Source: Crocodylus rhombifer (Eukaryota; Chordata; Crocodylia; Crocodylidae). Taken from it: a stretch of 64,000 bases of DNA. Numbering within the stretch: the stretch's first letter is position 1; each line of letters begins with the position of its first letter. The translations under genes and the position numbers were made by a program. The notes under the pieces are model-generated. The model was not told the DNA's origin, ran no database searches, and worked only from the letters and a program-made list of their open reading frames with translations. Shown piece after piece: positions 34,608 to 44,985 of this stretch. The stretch is from NCBI GenBank assembly GCA_038503035.1, contig JAVSML010025157.1, forward strand, positions 392,351 through 456,350. The letters run 5' to 3'.

Positions 34608-36030
34608 GTGGGGCAATTACTTGGACTGGAGGACCATAGGGAGTTTGGATGAGCTGTCTTGGGCTGGGCCAGCAATGTTATCCCCCCTCTCCTTCTTGCA
34701 GCAACTTGTCAAAACTCCATATGGGGCTTTGGGCAGGCGGGGAACAGTGTTCAGGAGTGGGTGGGTGCAATTTGCTCCCTGCATGCCTTGCCCTGTGAAT
34801 GGTGGGAGGAGGAGGCAGGAGAATGCATGCAGCAGAGCTTGCCCTAAAAGTGCAGTCCATGGCTGCCCCCATGGTGCTCTGCATAGGACTGAGTTATCCC
34901 AGGGCAGCCTGCACCATGCTTCCAGCTGTGCCCACGAGGCCCTGGCCCAAGCCCTGGACAGCACGCAGCTTCTGATGGGGCTATTCCCAATGCGGCTGCA
35001 GCCACCTGGGTGCTGCTCTGTTCCCGTTGCCTCCAGCAGGAGCCACACAATTGAAGCGTCCCCCCACACCTGGACCCCTGCCCACCCCCTGGAGTGGCGC
35101 AGCAGGGGCAGGAGTGGGAGGAGGAGCCATGGCTGGAAGTGAAGGGAGCAGAGCAGCACCTGGCCAGCTGCAGACACAGTGGGAACAGCCCGTCTGGAAG
35201 CTGCATGTGCTGGCTGGAGCCCAGGCTGGTGGGACTGTTCTGCTCCCCTCAACTCCAGCTATGGTTCCTGCTCCTGCTCCTGCCCCTGCCCCTGCCCCTG
35301 CCCCTGCTATGCTGCTTTGGGTGGGTAGGCAGACAAGGGGGGAAACTTCAGCTGTGTGACTGCTATCCTACTACATGGGGTTTTGGCTGCAGCTCCCGAC
35401 TGCCTTCCACCCACTCATAGGTGGCTGCTCATTGTGCTAGGCAGGTGGGGTGGGTGAAAGGCAGCTGGGAGCTGGAGCCAGAGCTCCTGGCATTGGGGCA
35501 GGAGCTGCCTGGATGAAGTTTCCCCTTTGCCCACCTGGAGGGGCACAGCAGGGGCAGGGGCAGGGGCAGGGGCAGGGGCAGGAGGAGCTGTACCTGGAGG
35601 TGAGGGGAGCAGAACAGCCCCACTGACCTGGGCCTGGCCAGCATTCGCAGCTTTCGGTGGGTCTATTCCCAGTGCAGCTGCAGTTGGTTGAGTGCTCCCC
35701 TCACCTCCAGCCGTGGCTCCTCCTTCCACTCCTGCCCCTGTTTCACTGCTCCAGGCAAGCAGGCGGGGGTGGTGGGGAGGGAAAGCTTCAGCCAAGTGAC
35801 TCCCACTGGAGGTGAGGGAAGCAGAGCAGCACCTGGCCAGCTGTAGCCACCCTGAAAACAACACTGCCAGAAGCTGCGCACTGGCCGGGGCCCAGGCTGA
35901 TGAATGCTGCCAGTGCAAGCATGCTGTAGGCTACCCCAGTGGGGCAGAGCATTGCAGGGGCAGCCACAGGCCAGATGCAGTCAGTTGACAAGCCAGATCC
36001 AGCCTGCAGGCTGTATTTTGCCCACCCTTG
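34608..36030. mobile_element. GC-rich foldback hAT-like element
   Basis: The left end GTGGGGCAATTAC corresponds to the right end, which reversed reads AAGGGTGGGCAAAATAC, a hAT-type terminus. Flanks ATGTATG and GTGTATG (36031-36037) suggest a decayed target duplication. The interior is dominated by a long inverted repeat (34930-35910). ORFs of up to 211 codons occur on both strands but are rich in Ala, Gly, Pro, Ser and Trp with no motif, and are products of the repeat. No transposase. Confidence 0.7.
34930..35910. repeat. Long inverted repeat with arms of about 480 bp
   Basis: The left arm (about 34930-35417) pairs with the right arm (about 35441-35910). Landmarks: GAAACTTCAGCTGTGTGACT at 35342 against the reversed GGATGAAGTTTCCCC at 35510; GGGGAGCAGAACAG at 35600 against CTGTTCTGCTCCCC at 35236; TGGCTCCTCCTTCCACTCCT at 35715 against the reversed AGGAGTGGGAGGAGGAGCCA at 35110. 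Near the centre are a CCTGCC hexamer run (35270-35308) and its complement GGGGCA (35545-35581). By eye identity is roughly 75-85%. Some units recur in direct orientation as well. Confidence 0.85.
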
Positions 36031-36296
36031 GTGTATGAGCACAGAACATGTATGTGCTCAAGAGGTAATTATTAAAGGGTGATTTTTTCATAACATTCAG
36101 TAGAACAATAGGCATAGGAGTCCTCTTCATCATTTACCAGAAGTCTGCTGTGTCCCAGCCTGTGACTGTGGTAAGCTTGTCTGGCAGTCACACTTCAAAG
36201 GGCACCACACAGCGCAGGCTGGTTCCGACACTAGGAACAACTTAGATCGGATTTTAGGTACCCTAGTCTGTGGGCTGGATCCAGCCCATGGAGCCA

Positions 36297-37680
36297 CTTT
36301 CATAGATTTCATAGATTTCATAGACATTAGGGCTGGAAGGGACCTCAGAAGATCATCGAGTCCAGCCCCCTGCCCAAAGGGCAGGAAGTCAGCTGGGCTC
36401 ATAGGATCTCAGCAAGATAAGCATCCAATTTACTCTGGGTGTTCAATGTAGGTACTTGAACCACCTCCGATGGCAGGCTGTTCCAGACCTTGGGGGCTCG
36501 GACAGTAAAGAAATTCTTCCTTATGTCCAGCCTGAAATGGTCTTGCGGGAGTTTATAATCGTTCAACCTCGTCATCCCTTGGGGCGCTCTGGTGAACAAA
36601 CATTCCCCCAGAAACTGGTGGTCACCCCAATAAACTTATAGGTGGCCATCAGATCATTCCTGAGCCTGCGCTTTTCCAGGTTAAAGAGCCCCATGGCTCT
36701 CAGCCTGTCATCGTAAGGTCTGTTTTCCTGACCTCTTGATCATGCACGTGGCTCTTCTCTGGACTCTCTCAAGCTTCTCCACATCCTTTTTGAATTGTGG
36801 GGCCCAAAACTAGATGCAGTACTCCAGCTGCGGCCTCACCAAGGCGAGAATGATGTCCCGGGATTTGCTTGAGAAGCATCTATGGATGCAAGCCAGCGTT
36901 TTGGTCTCTTTACTAGCCGCAGCATCGCGTTGCAGGCTCATGTTCATCTTGTGGTCAATGATGACCCCCAGGGCTAGCCAGTGTGGCACTGCCGAGCCTA
37001 TAAAGATGCTGCAGGTTTTTCTTCCCAAGGTGGAGAACCTTGCATTTTTTGAAGTTAAACACCATCAGGTTCTCATCTGCCCATTTGCTGAACCTGTCCA
37101 GGTCAGCCTGGATCACCCACCTGTCTTCTGGCATGAATGCTTCGCCCCGAAGTTTGGTGTCATCGGTGAGCTTGGCCAGTCCACTTCTGACTCCAATGTC
37201 CACTTCATTAATGAACATGTTGAACAATATGGGTCCAAGGACAGAACCTTGGGGGACCCCACTGGTCACAGGGCACCATGATGATTGACTTCCATCAATT
37301 ACTACCCTCTGGGTCCGACCACAGAGCCAGTTTCCCAGCCAGCAAATCATGGTGGACCCAAGGCCACAATTGGCCAGTTTCTCCAAGAGGTGATCATGGA
37401 ATACCAGATAGAAAGCTTTTTTGAAGTCAAGATATATGACATCAATCTCTTCTCCCTTGTCCAGGTGATAGGTCACCTAGTCATAGAAGGAAATGAGATT
37501 GGTCAAGCAAGACTTATCCACAACAAACCCATTCTGGCTATCCCTCGGGATGTCAGCATCAGCCAGTCCATTAAGAATGGCCTCTTTAATAAACTTTTCT
37601 AAGATCTTCCCTGAGATAGAAGTCAGGCTGATGGGTCTATAGTTAGCCGAATCCACTTTATCTGACCCATAGAGCTGGGG
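36297..37680 (-). mobile_element. CR1 LINE, 3' half
   Basis: The 3' end is at 36297, where ATTTCATAG is repeated three times; the reversed copy therefore ends in CTATGAAAT units. Upstream on the minus strand come the UTR, the C-terminal tail ([20 protein letters not shown] near 36530), the thumb (LVRPQLEYCI near 36815) and the RT palm up to about 37680. A block of hAT-like sequence lies on either side (36265-36296 and 37681-38013), so this CR1 may have landed in an older DNA transposon. Confidence 0.9.
36955..37476 (-). pseudogene. CR1 reverse transcriptase, palm domain
   Basis: A 173-codon open frame from the CR1 ORF2. It reads VIYLDFKKAFYLVFHDHLL (catalytic Asp of the first block), WLGNWLCGRTQRVVIDG, SGVPQGSVLGPILFNMFINE, then LTDDTKL where active copies have FADDTKL, and NLMVFNFKKCKVLHLGKKN. 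Both Asp residues of the pair are kept, but the preceding FA is LT. A frameshift follows at about 36960 before the next block (LALGVIIDHKMNMSLQRD). Functional RT is therefore not expected. Confidence 0.9.
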
Positions 37681-38013
37681 AGCTTCTGCGGCAAAGTGGG
37701 AGGGTTGTCCATGTGTCAGCAGTGGTGGCTTTGGCCAGCAATGGAGAAAAGCAGGGGCATCAGCACTAGGCGGGGAAGAGCAGAGTGGTGATTGTGGCCT
37801 CCCGAATATAGTCCAATGCCCTTCCCCTACCTGATCTGCTGCTCTGCTGTCTGCTCCCTACCCTATGCTCCCTGCCTGATTTACTGCTCTGTGTTTGGCT
37901 CCCTATCCTATCTGCCATTGTGCTGCATGCCCTCTCCCTGATCTGCCACATACCACATACAAGCTGCCTGTGCCACTTGTAGTATGCATGCTATAAGTTA
38001 CCACCCCTGTCCT
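37681..38013. mobile_element. hAT-like right end
   Basis: The segment ends TAAGTTACCACCCCTG at 38013; reversed this is CAGGGGTGGTAACTTA, a hAT-type terminus, followed by TCCTAG. The possible left end is at about 36269 (TGTGGGCTGGATCCAGCCC), preceded by CCCTAG, with the CR1 nested between. The pairing is tentative. Confidence 0.4.
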
Positions 38014-39296
38014 AGAAGGTGCTGTTGCTAGCACAGTAAGTTTACTGGGCAGACATGGCCACAGTCATGCTGACAGGACTAGCTGCAGCTGGACCTTTGC
38101 CTCCTTTCTTATCTCTCAGTTTTGGGACAGAAATCTTGCAGTTCTATATTTAGTGCGAGATGAAGTTGAACTACTTCCTGTACTGTTTTCACCCTGAAGA
38201 TCTGACTGGGTGTTGGTCATCTGCTGCTCTCCTTTCATATTGACTAACAGCTTTCCTAGAACAAAGCATCTTTATTTAGTATTTGGAATAAATCAAGAGG
38301 GATTTTAAAACACCAAATGGCTTATGTGTATATTTTGTTTCATCTAATCTCACACATTAGAGATCATCTAATCTCACACAAGCTAAATTAGACAGGCTTT
38401 CCTCTTAAACTACAGGAATGTAACTGAGCCAATTTGCATTCTTTTAGCACAGCTCAGATTCTCCTACTTGTCTGCGGAACTTTCAGTGCAACTTACCTTG
38501 CTTAGGTCAGATTTGGTGTTCTCCAAGTACAGGCATTGCAGCTACTCATTCTGGCACTGTTTCTTAGGGTACAACTAGATCACAATTGCAACTATGGTTG
38601 CAACCCATAGAGACATGCCCAAGCTAGAAAATTGTTAACTGTGTAGCTGTGGCAGAATGGAGCTCCAGGCAAAACCTGACTAAGGATATGGGTAAATGCT
38701 TTTGTGGATAGCAGTGCCAACATACCCTTAATGACCTTTAAGTGTACATCATTAAGCATTTATTAGAAAAGCCCTCTTTCCATTTTTCCTAGGTGGGTCA
38801 AGCTTTTGACTCTTCCCTGGATTTTTATCCAGTTTCTTCCCTTGCCATTTACTCAGAAAAACCTCTTGTTAGAGGTGCTTTAAGCTCAGGAAAGTTTATT
38901 CAGCTAGAGATATAGTTAAGAGCCTGAGCAATATTTTAACTCAGGTTGGAAATGACCAGGCCTGATACAGGTACAGCAAAAAGGAGGCCCTTTCTAATAG
39001 GCATCTAATATGTAGAACCTGCAGAGAGAATGGAATTAAAAAAATAACTTTTGCTGATAGCCTTCCATTGTCTTCCCACAGTATCTCTTTGAGATAAACA
39101 AGTTCTATAGCTATTTACACAACTGATTAGGAAAGAATGCTAGGCTGTTTCAGTACAAAGAACTATGGGATATGCCCACAGGTGCAAATGTAGGAAATAT
39201 GAGGATATGGTTAGGGTTTTGTAGTGGGGACTCCCACCTAAGTGCTCAGACCTGGATGCTGGCCACCTGAATTAAATTGAGCAGCAAAGAACAAGA
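38014..39296. other. Unassigned DNA
   Basis: No ORF or RNA gene. A small tandem duplication of CATCTAATCTCACACA occurs at 38341-38380. Confidence 0.5.
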
Positions 39297-40081
39297 CTAG
39301 GGACAGACATTACACATAAACCAGTTTAAGTGATCAGAAACTGGTTTAAACCTGTAACAGAACAGAAGTTCAGTACACATAAACCTGTTTGAAAATGGCT
39401 GAAACCGGTTGAGATAAACCTGGTTCAACATAATATCAGACTTAAAAGATTTGGTCAAACTGGTTTATGCAATGTCTGTTTCAGACCCCTTGCTGGTTTA
39501 AGATAAACCAGACACCTCCAGCATCCAGCATCCCAGCATGCTCCACAGCAGGGCTGGCCCCTCCCCTCTGCTCTCTGGCCAGAGTTCTGGCAGAGACTTG
39601 CAGCCTGCCTTCTCCCTGCTAAACAGGGATTATTCCACCCTCCCCTCTGCCTTACACAGACACCTCAGCATTATCTAGCAGACCATATGCTGGCTAAAGT
39701 CCATGATGTGGGAGATGACAGGCAAACAGGCTTTTTGGAGCTAACCAATATGTAACTTAATGTCCTTCCTTGGAAGAGCTTTTTAAGAAGAGTTCCATTA
39801 GTTAATGGAGACAGACTTTGTTTTCTTAATGGGTTGATAAACACTGGGTTAGGGGTTGTAAACATTCCCTGCTGGGTTGCTGGGGGGGAGGGGGATAATC
39901 AGAGCATCCTGCAGAGGCATGGCCACGCCCCCCTCAGCTCAGCCCTGTGGAAGCAAACAGAGGGCTGCTCTAGCATGCCCCCCCCCACTCCCCTCCCCCC
40001 GGCTTCTAGCCTACCCAGGTTAGACTAACCCGCAAAGATTGAATCAAGTCAGGCTCAGGCTTTTTGAATGTCTGCTCCTAG
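39297..40081. mobile_element. DNA transposon of 785 bp, non-coding
   Basis: The left end CTAGGGACAGACATTA pairs with the right end, which reversed reads CTAGGAGCAGACATTC. Flanks AACAAGA and ACCAAGA suggest a target duplication of 7-8 bp with one change. The left 200 bp is packed with AACYRGTT-like motifs. The right 75 bp recurs at 2713-2787, which confirms a repeat family. No transposase; the G- and C-rich stretch 39880-40010 gives only spurious ORFs. Confidence 0.75.
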
Positions 40082-40715
40082 ACCAAGACCTGAAGGGTAA
40101 AATATCTACCCACACATCTGTCACATTAATGATGGATGCATTACTGATAACAGTCAGGCACACTCCCACAAATTAAAAAAAATAAAGTCACATTTTATTA
40201 CCCAGCATTAGAAGAAAACAACTTTTGGCAATAGGAGAGTAGATAAAGGCACACATTTGGCTACAGTGATTCCGGATTTTCCTGCTATTTCAAGATTTGT
40301 TAAAAACTTATACATTCAGTATTCTCAAGAAATGCAATACTCATTTACTTCTAGACAGCTAAAGAGGAGCATGGGTTTAAATATACCTTCTAAACAGGTG
40401 GTTGGATAAGTTGAGCCTCACTGTCCTAGAAGATGGAGGGAGTCTGTGGGTGAAGGCTAATCATCACCCTGTTTGTTGATTTTAACAGAGAGAGAACTAT
40501 CCTGAGCAATGTTTGCATACTTGTCAGAAGCTCCAGGTTTTGAACACCTGTGCAGGTGAACCAGATCTTTACTTTTATTCCCTACAGTATTTAAGCTTTT
40601 ATTAAAGTCAAAACAAAAACACTAAAACCAAACACACAAGACAGAAAGCCTGAAACGTACCAAACTTTCTTAAGTCTTCTTCCACCTCACCCCTCAAATA
40701 TAAACTGGGCATGCA
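40082..40715. other. Unassigned AT-rich DNA
   Basis: Nothing recognised. Confidence 0.5.
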
Positions 40716-41100
40716 TACACCAGCCAATTTAAAATGCATTAGCCATTTTTAAAGCACATTATGGGTGCAGGTCTAGACGTGCATACCCTTAATGCTCCTT
40801 AAAAATTTTAAGCTAGTCACTCCTAAATTTGATACCTGAAAAAACAGGTATCAAATTTAGATGTAAATAGCTAAAGTGTCTTAAGCATACGTGTAGATAT
40901 GCTAAGGCGTATTAACATTGTGCATGTCAACTGACTTGGGACTAACTTTAGTACCATGTCAGTCTACACACCATGTTAATGTGCCTTAGTGCAAGTACGT
41001 GCACATGTAGGCATGTGCCTAAATTGTCTTAATGTGCATTAGGCAAATGCACATTAAGTTTAGGCATACATAAAAGCATGTGTAGACACATCCACTGATG
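40716..41100. mobile_element. Probable MITE with central hairpin
   Basis: This block has many AATGTGC, GCATT and TGTAGACATGC-type motifs in both orientations, including GTGTAGATATG, GTCTACACACC and GTGTAGACACATCC. It resembles the outer parts of the element at 53458-53718. Near its centre is a perfect hairpin, with arms 40823-40838 and 40845-40860 of 16 bp and a six-A loop. Ends and target duplication are not certain. Confidence 0.5.
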
Positions 41101-41592
41101 CCTTACCAATCTAGCCTCTCTTGGGCAATACAAGAATAATTTCCATTAGTCTTTTTGACAACAGGAGATTTTTTTTTTTGTAAGTAGGCAGGTAGATAAA
41201 TACATGAAATTTTTTTTTACTTTGGAATATAAAACCCAGCCCTGAAGAAAGGGACCAAAACACTGTCACTATTTGGACACTGGATTTATGGACTGGTAAT
41301 GACAAAATAGAGATTTTAATTGGTTCACAGGCAGTCAAGCAACAAAAAGAGTTCACCTTGTTTATATGTGCAAAATCTGAGATGTAATCAACTCTGTCCA
41401 AGACGTACTTTTTGTAACAATAATGGCAATTTTTTGCCAGATTTCTTAGCTTACCTGTCTGAAATGGACCCTGAGACCTTACCACTCATGTCATGAACTT
41501 TAAAAGCTGTATTTCAGTTACAGAGCCAAACGACTGAGAAAAATAACAGGTGTGTTCCTTTCAAGTGTCTTATCATTCGGATGTTTATCTTG
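41101..41592. other. Unassigned DNA
   Basis: The minus-strand ORF 41485-41111 (124 codons) has no recognisable domain and is interrupted by T-tracts. I do not call it a gene. Confidence 0.45.
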
Positions 41593-41709
41593 CTGGAATC
41601 CTATGATCCCTGCTGACTTCCTGCCCCTGGGGCAGGGCGCTGGACTTGATGATCTTCTGAGGTTCTTTTTAGCCCTAATGTCTATGAAATCCATGAAATC
41701 TATGAAATG
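41593..41709 (+). mobile_element. CR1 3'-terminal fragment
   Basis: Contains GCTGACTTCCTGCCCCTGG, GGACTTGATGATCTTCTGAG and TAATGTCTATGAAA with three related ATGAAA-type repeats. It has the same 3'-end type as the copy at 36297-37680, in opposite orientation. Only the last 115 bp is present. Confidence 0.85.
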
Positions 41710-42754
41710 GCGTGTTTATCCATCTCTATTCTTTTAAATGCTGCAGGATCAAATGAATGGATCTTTGAGTTGTTCAGGTATTTGTGCCCTGCCTGTACTT
41801 AGCAGTAATTGAAAAAATATTTTGAAAATACTAGTAAGCCCAGGCAAATTTGACTGGAGCCTCTAAGTCCTGCAGACCCAGGTGGCTCTTTCTCAAGCCT
41901 TCTACTCTCATTTCCTGGCTCCTCATGATTGGACCTCTGCCTCTGCTATAGCAGGATGGAATTTTCTTTATCTTTTCACCTCAGAAAAATATACCTATTT
42001 TGACCACACTTCACAGTTGGGTCTTTGATGGATAAAAGTTCCAGGTAGTGTTTTCTTAAGTCACTACAGCTTGTGACTCCATATTGAAGAGCTGACAGTA
42101 GTTTGGAGCTCAGCAACATAATTCTTAGCTTAACCTGGACATGCTGCATCAATTCCATTTCAATGCTCATTGTTTGTGCTTGCATACCTACCAGCACTGG
42201 CTGAGATTGCTTGATTAGCATCTTTAGTTGCCTGGTTTTCTTCCTCTTCCCTAACTTCTCACCAGCTGCAGCTATACTGGAGGATATTCCTGTTGTTCCC
42301 TAAACAGAAGTCTTATGAAGAGTTCACCTTAAATAGTTCCCCTTTGAACTTGGGCCAGTCTAGTAGAGTGCATACATTGCTTCCCTCACAACAGCTTTTT
42401 ATAATAGTTTATCCAGGCTTTCATATAATCAGAAGTTTTCCTCTTCCTGTTAACCACTGTTGTACCATGTGTAACAGACATCCTTATTGTCCTCCATACT
42501 GTTGAAAATGATGTCTAGACTAGAGCCATTTGATAGTGATGCACACTGAGCTGGGGATTTCTGATTCTCATACTGTGGGTAAACTGAAGCTGAACTCCAA
42601 AAGCTTTTGCAAAAGCGCTCCTTCTCTCTGCATTTAGCTTCTACCAAAGACAGCATTATTTTAATGGCATAACTGAGCCATGTGTCAAAACCCTCTTTGC
42701 CAACCACTGCAGAACATCCCAGAAAATAACCACAGCTTGTGATAAGGAGCAGTC
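41710..42754. other. Unassigned DNA
   Basis: Short ORFs only (111 codons or fewer) with no domain. No repeat family recognised. Confidence 0.45.
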
Positions 42755-42823
42755 TTTTCATGGACACTGGGCTAGATGGACCCACTGGTCTGACCCAGTA
42801 TGGTACTTTTTATGTTCTTATGA
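42755..42823 (+). mobile_element. CR1-like 3' terminus with TTCTTATG ending
   Basis: GGACACTGGGCTAGATGGAC, then CTGGTCTGACCCAGTATGG and TTATGTTCTTATGAG is a common reptilian CR1-type 3' end. It represents a third terminal-repeat type in this window. Confidence 0.7.
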
Positions 42824-42872
42824 GATTGCATAATCTTCTCTCAGGCTTATCACAGTCTTTGCCAACACCTCA

Positions 42873-43612
42873 AATCATAGAATCATAGAAGTAGGGTCGG
42901 AAGGGACCTTGGAGATCTTCAAGTCCGACCCCCCGCCTGGGCAGGAGAAAAACTGGACTCAAATGAGGCCAGCCAGGTAGGCATAAAGCCTCTTCTTAAA
43001 GACCCCCAGGGTAGAAGCCAGCACCACTTCCCTTGGGAGTTGGTTCCAGCTCCTAGCTGCTCTAACTATGAAGTAGTTCTTGCGGATGTCTAATCTAAAC
43101 CTACTCTCCAATAACTTGTATCCATTATTCCTTGTTATGCCGGGGGCGCTAGGGGAAACAGTGTCTCTCCCAAACCCTTCTGGTCCCCCCTAGTGAGTTT
43201 ATAGACGGTCACCAGGTCCCCCCCCTCAGCCTTCTCTTGTGAAGGCTGAACAGGTTCAGGTCCCACAGTCTTTCATTGTAGGGTCCGCCCTGTTGTCCCC
43301 GGATCATGTGGGTGGCCCTTCTCTGGACCCTTTCAATGTTGTCCACATCCCTCCTAAAGTGGGGCGCACAGAACTGGACACAGTACTCCAGCTGTGGCCT
43401 GACCAGTGTCGCATAGAGGGGGAGGTTCACCTCCCTGGCTGTACTTGAGATGCACCTGTGGATGCACGACAAGTCTGGTTAGCCCTGCCAACTGTAACCT
43501 CGCATTGTTGGCCCATGTTCATCTTGGAGTCAATAATGACTCCAAGATCCCTTTCTGCCACCGTGCTCTCAAGAAGGGAGTTTCCCATTCTATGACACTG
43601 TAGTATCCACAA
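42873..43612 (-). mobile_element. CR1 LINE, 3' fragment
   Basis: The reversed copy ends at 42873 in two CATAGAAT-type units. Upstream on the minus strand is the ORF2 C-terminus (43472-43209): SCIHRCISSTAREVNLPLYA, TLVRPQLEYCVQFCAPHFRR, ERVQRRATHMIRG. Before it, in another frame, is ERDLGVIIDSKMNMGQQC near 43540. Truncated at about 43612, so the RT core is absent. Confidence 0.9.
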
Positions 43613-44227
43613 AAGTCATCTGAGAATTAAGAGTCCAACAGCCCTTCACATATACCAGGCTCTTTCCCTGGTTTTCCAAGAAGCCTGACATTTTCTTTCT
43701 GAACGAAACACCTGGAGCAGCAGAAGCTGGCAGGAGTTTACTAATTTCTTCAATCTGTCTTCCATTGCTGTCTCAGTGGAAACCTGCAGGACCTTCACTA
43801 ATGCTGGCAGCTCACACAAAGCTGTATAAGCATCATACTCTTTTCCAAAAATGAGCCCACACACCACTCAGAGCATTTGCCCAAGCATACTGCAGCTGCC
43901 AGCAAGATTGTCTCAACTGGGTCTCTTAAGCTTCAGTTATATTCAGGATTAAAAGGATTTTCTTTGGATCAATATGCATTCATCTGCACTAATCTTCTAT
44001 CTTACAGTCTCTTCCATACTATAAATATATTATGCCAATATAATAAAAGTTTCCCAAAATACCACAAAATGATCCTTTACCCAAATTAGTACATGAGGAC
44101 AAGGCTCTTCTTGCAGGGGATACTGAGACTGAGATTGTAGCTGAGCCCCCAAGAGTCCTACAGCAGCAAGAGCTATGCTCAGTTTGTCTACCGAGGCTCT
44201 TTCTCAAAGTCAAGTTGAACTAGGACC
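43613..44227. other. Unassigned DNA
   Basis: No repeat or gene recognised. Confidence 0.45.
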
Positions 44228-44640
44228 GGGCTGTCCAACTGGCAGCCCCTGAAGGGTTAGCATGCTGCCCACAGGCTCCCACCTGGCTGCCATTCCCCTG
44301 CTGCTCCCCAACTCCCACCACCAATTTCTCTTGCCCTAGCAGCTGGGAGGGGGCTGAAGTGCCCAAGTCACATACATAGCAAAGAAGGGAGCCAGGCACT
44401 GCAGATGAGTGGCACAGGAGAGGGGGGCTGGGTGTTGTGCACACAGCAGGGGCAAGCTGGGCTGTGCAGTGGGGATGGAGAAGCAGGAAGTTGTCCACAT
44501 GACATGCACAGCTGAGAGAGGAAGGGAGTTGAGCTGAGCACACAGAAGGGTGGGGAGGGGCACTGGGCCATCTGTGCGGTGGGAAGAAGCTGGGGGGCAC
44601 CCCCATGTGGCCCTCAGGTCTGCAGCTGTCAGCTGCCTGG
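44228..44640. mobile_element. hAT-like MITE
   Basis: The left end reads GGGCTGTCCAACTGGCAGCC, the common hAT end type GGCTGTCCAAC. At the right, CCATGTGGCCCTCAGGTCTG is the complementary kind of sequence. The interior is GC-rich and gives overlapping spurious ORFs. A related end type occurs at 49353. Exact ends and target duplication were not resolved. Confidence 0.55.
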
Positions 44641-44938
44641 AAGATGCCTAAACTGGGCCATAAGCCCTTATGCAGAGGCTCTGGAAGTAAAAAAAAAAAT
44701 TTCAGTAGTCATCTTTGCAAGTGGTTCTTTTCTGTATCCTAGCCTTCAGTCAGCCTCTGGGAACATGAAACACACGTGTATTTTCCTTTTTCAGGGGAAA
44801 AAGGGGTTAAATCAAAGTAAAATGAAAATCCCATGTGTGAGATATAGATTATATATGTGTGTATGTACGTATAAATAATTATATGAAATCACTCTTTACC
44901 TCTGTGTGCATGTGTATGTATGTATATTTTTGTGTATA

Positions 44939-44985
<47 letters not shown>

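Noticed and set aside
34617..35252. Minus-strand ORF of 211 codons and neighbours at 35415-35918
   Set aside because: They lie inside the GC-rich foldback element, exist on both strands and consist of repeat-derived low-complexity sequence.
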